This document shows positions 39,525 to 41,639 of a stretch of 41,639 bases of DNA, piece by piece. Within the stretch, counting starts at the first letter, position 1. Each line of letters opens with the position of its first letter. The notes beneath the pieces were generated by a model that had not been told where the DNA came from, did no database searches, and saw only the letters and a list, made by a program, of their open reading frames with translations. A program made the translations under genes and the position numbers. The stretch covers positions 1-41,639 of the IMG/VR virus record IMGVR_UViG_3300032516_000062. One strand, 5' to 3'. This DNA is from a virus.

Positions 39525-39636
39525 CCCAATGAGTCTGGCCATCTCCTCGGTGACGTTTACACGGGAGACTTAGGGGATCTTATGTCAGGCACGTCACTGC
39601 CTTGACCCGCCCAGGGTAACGACCCGGCCAGATTCC

Positions 39637-39792
39637 CTAGTGGCACCTCGACACTTCTCCGAACTGGCAGCGGAAACCGCCCATCTTGACCCTACAGTGC
39701 ATCAGGAGGCGTCCACAGGCGCATCTGGGGAGCTTAGTACTGATGAATCTTGTTCTCTTACGTGGAGGCCTTGTGGGGTTCTTTCTGGGCAT
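39637..39792 (-). CDS. Small zinc-ribbon-like basic protein, 51 residues
   Basis: GAGGGGA lies six bases before ATG 39792. The product has a basic N-terminus (RKNPTRPPRKRTRF) and CACGRLLMHCRVK then CQFGEVSRCH, a Cys/His set for one zinc ion. It overlaps the previous gene by 35 bp in another frame. Possibly a nucleic-acid-binding peptide. Confidence 0.55.
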   Translation of the reverse strand: MPRKNPTRPPRKRTRFISTKLPRCACGRLLMHCRVKMGGFRCQFGEVSRCH

Positions 39793-39988
39793 TCCTTTCC
39801 CCTCTGAGACGGATCTGTTCATTGAGCCATCGGGCTTCTCGATCAATATCGCTTGGACCTATCGGGCTGAAATCTCCATCGGCACGATGGGAGCAGATGA
39901 TCTTGAAACAACGTAGTTCAACCGGATGACTGCATTCTCCGCAGTCGCAGTTCCATTCCATGTCGCAGTAAGGACATCTGTGAATCAT
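39758..39988 (-). CDS. Small Cys/His-rich protein, 76 residues
   Basis: The N-terminus has CPYCDMEWNCDCGECSH, with later CFKIICSH, seven Cys and two His in 32 residues, likely two zinc sites. The second half is charged and helical (DIDREARWLNEQIRLRGERN). It may be a regulator. No family recognised. Confidence 0.6.
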   Translation of the reverse strand: MIHRCPYCDMEWNCDCGECSHPVELRCFKIICSHRADGDFSPIGPSDIDREARWLNEQIRLRGERNAQKEPHKAST

Positions 39989-39998
39989 TGGAATGCTC

Positions 39999-40151
39999 CT
40001 AGATAAGATCCCATCCGATCCGTATTGCTATCCAGAAGCAGTGCAGAATGAAGCTCATGCCCACGAGAAAACAGGCCATGATGAGTGCAATAGCCAGAGC
40101 GACCAGGATCCCTGCTCTGATGAAGGCTACTATTTGGCGGATTTTGTTCAC
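39999..40151 (-). CDS. Small membrane protein, 50 residues
   Basis: GTG at 40151 opens a frame with a long hydrophobic stretch (about 13-43, AGILVALAIALIMACFLVG then FILHCFWIAI), so it is an inner-membrane peptide. GGGAG lies ten bases upstream. A 15-residue frame with a perfect start signal ends just before it. Function unknown. Confidence 0.55.
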   Translation of the reverse strand: MNKIRQIVAFIRAGILVALAIALIMACFLVGMSFILHCFWIAIRIGWDLI

Positions 40152-40152
40152 T

Positions 40153-40200
40153 TCAGGAAAGCTCCCATGGGATACGCTGGCAGTGAAATTGGGTTCTCAT
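40153..40200 (-). CDS. Leader peptide, 15 residues
   Basis: ATG at 40200 overlaps the previous stop as TGATG and has AAGGAGGT seven bases before it, the strongest start signal of the area. The frame ends with TGA one base before the GTG of the membrane protein. It could bring ribosomes to that GTG by reinitiation. Confidence 0.4.
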   Translation of the reverse strand: MRTQFHCQRIPWELS

Positions 40201-40415
40201 CAGTACCACCTCCTTCCCAGGATCGTCTTGCCTAGATTCCTGAAAGCAGGCGGTCTGGTATAGCGCAGGGTTCTCTTGATGCAGGCATCCCCGAGAATCT
40301 CTGCCGTTATCCTGTTGAGAGTATCACTGACTGGGATGATCAGCTTGTGGCGCTGACGCCTTATCCGGGCCTCTGCCGTATCGGAGAGTCTTCTGTAGTT
40401 CGATGTCTGTCTCAT
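40200..40415 (-). CDS. Basic hypothetical protein, 71 residues
   Basis: A basic, helical protein (RQTSNYRRLSDTAEARIRR, DTLNRITAEILGDACIKR). It starts in an ATGA overlap with the gene before it. It may bind nucleic acid. No family recognised. Confidence 0.6.
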   Translation of the reverse strand: MRQTSNYRRLSDTAEARIRRQRHKLIIPVSDTLNRITAEILGDACIKRTLRYTRPPAFRNLGKTILGRRWY

Positions 40416-40576
40416 GCGCCGATCCCTTTATAGAGACTGGCTTTGAAGGCAGCCTCTCTCTGGCGCAGCATTTCGGCTTTCATGTGAACAGTGAGATAGC
40501 CTCCTGCCTGTTCAAGCAGAGATATGGGGCCTTTTTTCTTGCTTTTCTTGGGTTTGGCGATTTTCAAGATGATCAT
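40412..40576 (-). CDS. Small basic protein, 54 residues
   Basis: AGGAG lies seven bases before ATG 40576. The N-terminus is Lys-rich (KPKKSKKKGP), followed by a helical part (LLEQAGGYLTVHMKAEMLRQREAAF in outline). The end overlaps the next gene by ATGA. Unknown role. Confidence 0.55.
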   Translation of the reverse strand: MIILKIAKPKKSKKKGPISLLEQAGGYLTVHMKAEMLRQREAAFKASLYKGIGA

Positions 40577-40593
40577 GAATTGGCTCCTATGGG

Positions 40594-40616
40594 TTCGGGA
40601 GCATGATTCTCCCGAA
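40594..40616. terminator. Perfect 8-bp hairpin
   Basis: TTCGGGAG and CTCCCGAA pair around seven bases in the gap between leftward genes. The nearby stretch at 40640-40690 has a purine repeat (AGGGGAATGGGAAG-like twice). It may limit readthrough or protect mRNA. The 120-bp gap has no gene. Confidence 0.45.
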
Positions 40617-40696
40617 TGTTTACCTGCTTGATCATGGCGCGGGATTGGATTAGGGGAATGGGAAGAGCGAAGGGGAATGGGAAGGGGTCAGGATCC

Positions 40697-41029
40697 TTAT
40701 GTTCCGGTATGCTGCTCGCGCAGAAACGTGAGCCGCTCGGCGGGGGTCATTTCGGAGTACCGCTCGGCTTCGCTCGAGTACTCTTCAATGAATTCACGGA
40801 CCGCGTTCACGACGGATTCTGACTTTGCAATATCACCTTTCGACATTTTGGAAAGCTGGAGAGCACCGGAAGGAAGGTTCTGGTTGATTGCTTCGATCCG
40901 AGCGTTGAGGCTGTCGAAAATTCCGAGGATTTCGTTACCGGGAGACTGCCGATTGTCGAGGATGACCCAGACAGAATGATCTGACTCGCCCTTGACTTTC
41001 GATTGCATGGGGTTCCGAAGCTTTAACAT
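40697..41029 (-). CDS. Hypothetical protein, first gene of the leftward block
   Basis: A 110-residue protein starting at ATG 41029, with GGAG eight bases upstream; a longer in-frame extension is less likely. It has a beta-like N-terminal part (SDHSVWVILDNRQSPGNE) and a helical, charged rest (NAVREFIEEYSSEAERYSEM). First in the operon, it is probably early and may act on the host. No family recognised. Confidence 0.65.
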   Translation of the reverse strand: MLKLRNPMQSKVKGESDHSVWVILDNRQSPGNEILGIFDSLNARIEAINQNLPSGALQLSKMSKGDIAKSESVVNAVREFIEEYSSEAERYSEMTPAERLTFLREQHTGT

Positions 41030-41259
41030 GGAATGGGCTCCTGCGATTGCCTTATGGCAACCGCTCAAACCGCGCCATGATAAAGCAGGTTTTCCTTGTG
41101 GGGTTTGGCATCCTGACCCCCCCCGCGCCTCGGGACCGTCGGCGGTCCATCGCGGTGCTGACGCTAGGCTAGGCGGTTAAGTGGGCTCCTTTTGTTCTGG
41201 CCCGTATTGGGCCATAGAATCATTTCAACGGGCCACCATAGTGCAAAGGGCGCGCCACG

Positions 41260-41387
41260 CCTTTATTTTCAACGAGATAGGCCATGCCAAGCGCGTGAAC
41301 ATTCCCCATTTCATTGAAAATGAAAGGTTTACAAGGTGATGGGCGCGCTAGTGGGAGAGCGGCGCCGTAAACCCTTTGTTTTCAACG
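41260..41387. repeat. 15-bp direct repeat pair with GC-rich boxes
   Basis: CCTTTATTTTCAACG and CCTTTGTTTTCAACG differ at one base and are 113 bp apart. Each follows a GGGCGCGC box at different spacing. They could be binding sites for a phage regulator or initiator. Confidence 0.5.
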
Positions 41388-41493
41388 GAACGCCATTATG
41401 GCATACGCAAGAATTGCGTGCTATTATGTGTCTTTCGCGCCAATCTATGCTAACCTATTATGACATAAGGGGATAGTTTTGCGCGCATCTTTC

Positions 41494-41521
41494 TTGACAT
41501 ACGCAAACCTTTCGCTATGCT
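41494..41521 (+). promoter_or_regulatory. Sigma70-like promoter, rightward
   Basis: TTGACA (41494-41499) and TATGCT (41516-41521) are 16 bases apart. The -10 falls in the second CTATGCTAACC repeat. A transcript would run off the right end. On a circular molecule it would pass into 1-526, perhaps giving a regulatory or primer RNA. Confidence 0.45.
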
Positions 41522-41639
41522 AACCCTTGCAATCTATTGCCCCATCCAGTTTATTCCTTTTCGGCATGCAATACCGTATTTTGTGGTGTGTCTTTTTGGC
41601 CCCACCATTAGCTGTGACACTTCGGATTTTGCCTATGCG

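Larger units (their letters stand above)
38921..39636. other. Long gap with small frames and hairpins
   Basis: This 716-bp stretch has no large gene. It has two small candidate frames (listed apart), a short protein-like stretch (VSRVNVTEEMARLIGDEEY, near 39512-39571) without a start, and hairpins at 39270-39301 (CTGGACTC/GAGTCCAG) and 39502-39524 (GATGAGG/CCTCATC). An AT-containing patch at 39090-39120 stands out. It may be a decayed or regulatory region upstream of the amidoligase cassette. Confidence 0.5.
41030..41639. other. Right-end repeat-rich non-coding region
   Basis: No gene is seen in these 610 bp. There are direct repeats: CCTTTRTTTTCAACG twice (41260-41274, 41373-41387), a third TTTCAACG (41223-41230), CTATGCTAACC twice (41445-41455, 41515-41525) and CATACGCAA twice (41402-41410, 41498-41506), GGGCGCGC twice, and an eight-C run at 41117-41124. 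The leftward operon starts just left of it, so early promoters or an origin are expected here. Confidence 0.55.

Noticed and set aside
40200-40202. The 71-residue gene and the membrane protein fused by readthrough of TGA
   Set aside because: They share a frame, but the leader with its perfect start signal explains the layout better, and the joined linker is not conserved-looking.
41117-41124. Run of eight C as a phase-variable tract
   Set aside because: It is in non-coding DNA with no gene to switch.
1-41639. CRISPR arrays, insertion sequences, integrase or att sites
   Set aside because: No regularly spaced repeats, transposase or recombinase motifs, or matching att cores were seen.

Overview
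The window reads as most or all of a tailed-phage genome with a podovirus-like gene set. The signs are a TerS/TerL pair, portal, scaffold-like protein, an N4-gp56-type major capsid protein, a long run of structural genes, a peptidase endolysin with holin and spanin candidates, a Bet/RecT recombinase with a Cas4/RecB-like nuclease, and one tRNA-Glu gene. Genes are packed tightly with ATGA, TGATG and TAATG overlaps, and GTG starts are common. No integrase, DNA polymerase, helicase, primase or RNA polymerase was recognised, so replication probably depends on the host. The spanin-like overlapping genes and an endolysin of M15 type point to a Gram-negative host. The species cannot be named from the sequence.

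Layout. (1) 1-526 and 41030-41639 are mostly non-coding and rich in repeats; they would join if the molecule is circular. They hold a parS-like palindrome, a second inverted repeat, short direct repeats, an AT-rich stretch and a promoter-like site, and are the best candidates for the control or replication region. (2) 527-1762 is a small leftward cluster divergent from the packaging operon. (3) 1817-25462 is one rightward block: RHH-like protein, terminase, small proteins, glycosyltransferase-like gene, methyltransferase, portal, scaffold, capsid, second glycosyltransferase-like gene, connector and tail genes, fibre-like proteins, internal virion proteins, lysis genes. (4) 25521-41029 is one leftward block of early or accessory genes. 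Its downstream end (25521-29215) is a mosaic of high-GC and lower-GC pieces and includes a PD-(D/E)XK-like protein and a TGT/DpdA-like protein. Its middle (29370-34574) carries tRNA-Glu, a replication-like protein, a DNA methyltransferase, the nuclease and Bet. Its upstream part (34720-41029) carries a cassette of amidoligase, class-II glutamine amidotransferase and zinc-binding proteins, then small unknowns.

How the genes may work together. The rightward block packages, builds and releases virions. The leftward block probably takes over the host, recombines phage DNA and modifies macromolecules: a DNA methyltransferase, a possible base-exchange enzyme, and an ATP-dependent amide-bond-forming pair with an ammonia-donor domain. 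The strongest candidates for undescribed biology are the amidoligase/GATase/zinc-protein cassette, the parS-like site in a genome without a recognisable ParAB, and the DNA methyltransferase that can be full length only if it starts at CTG or is made by readthrough of an in-frame TAA.
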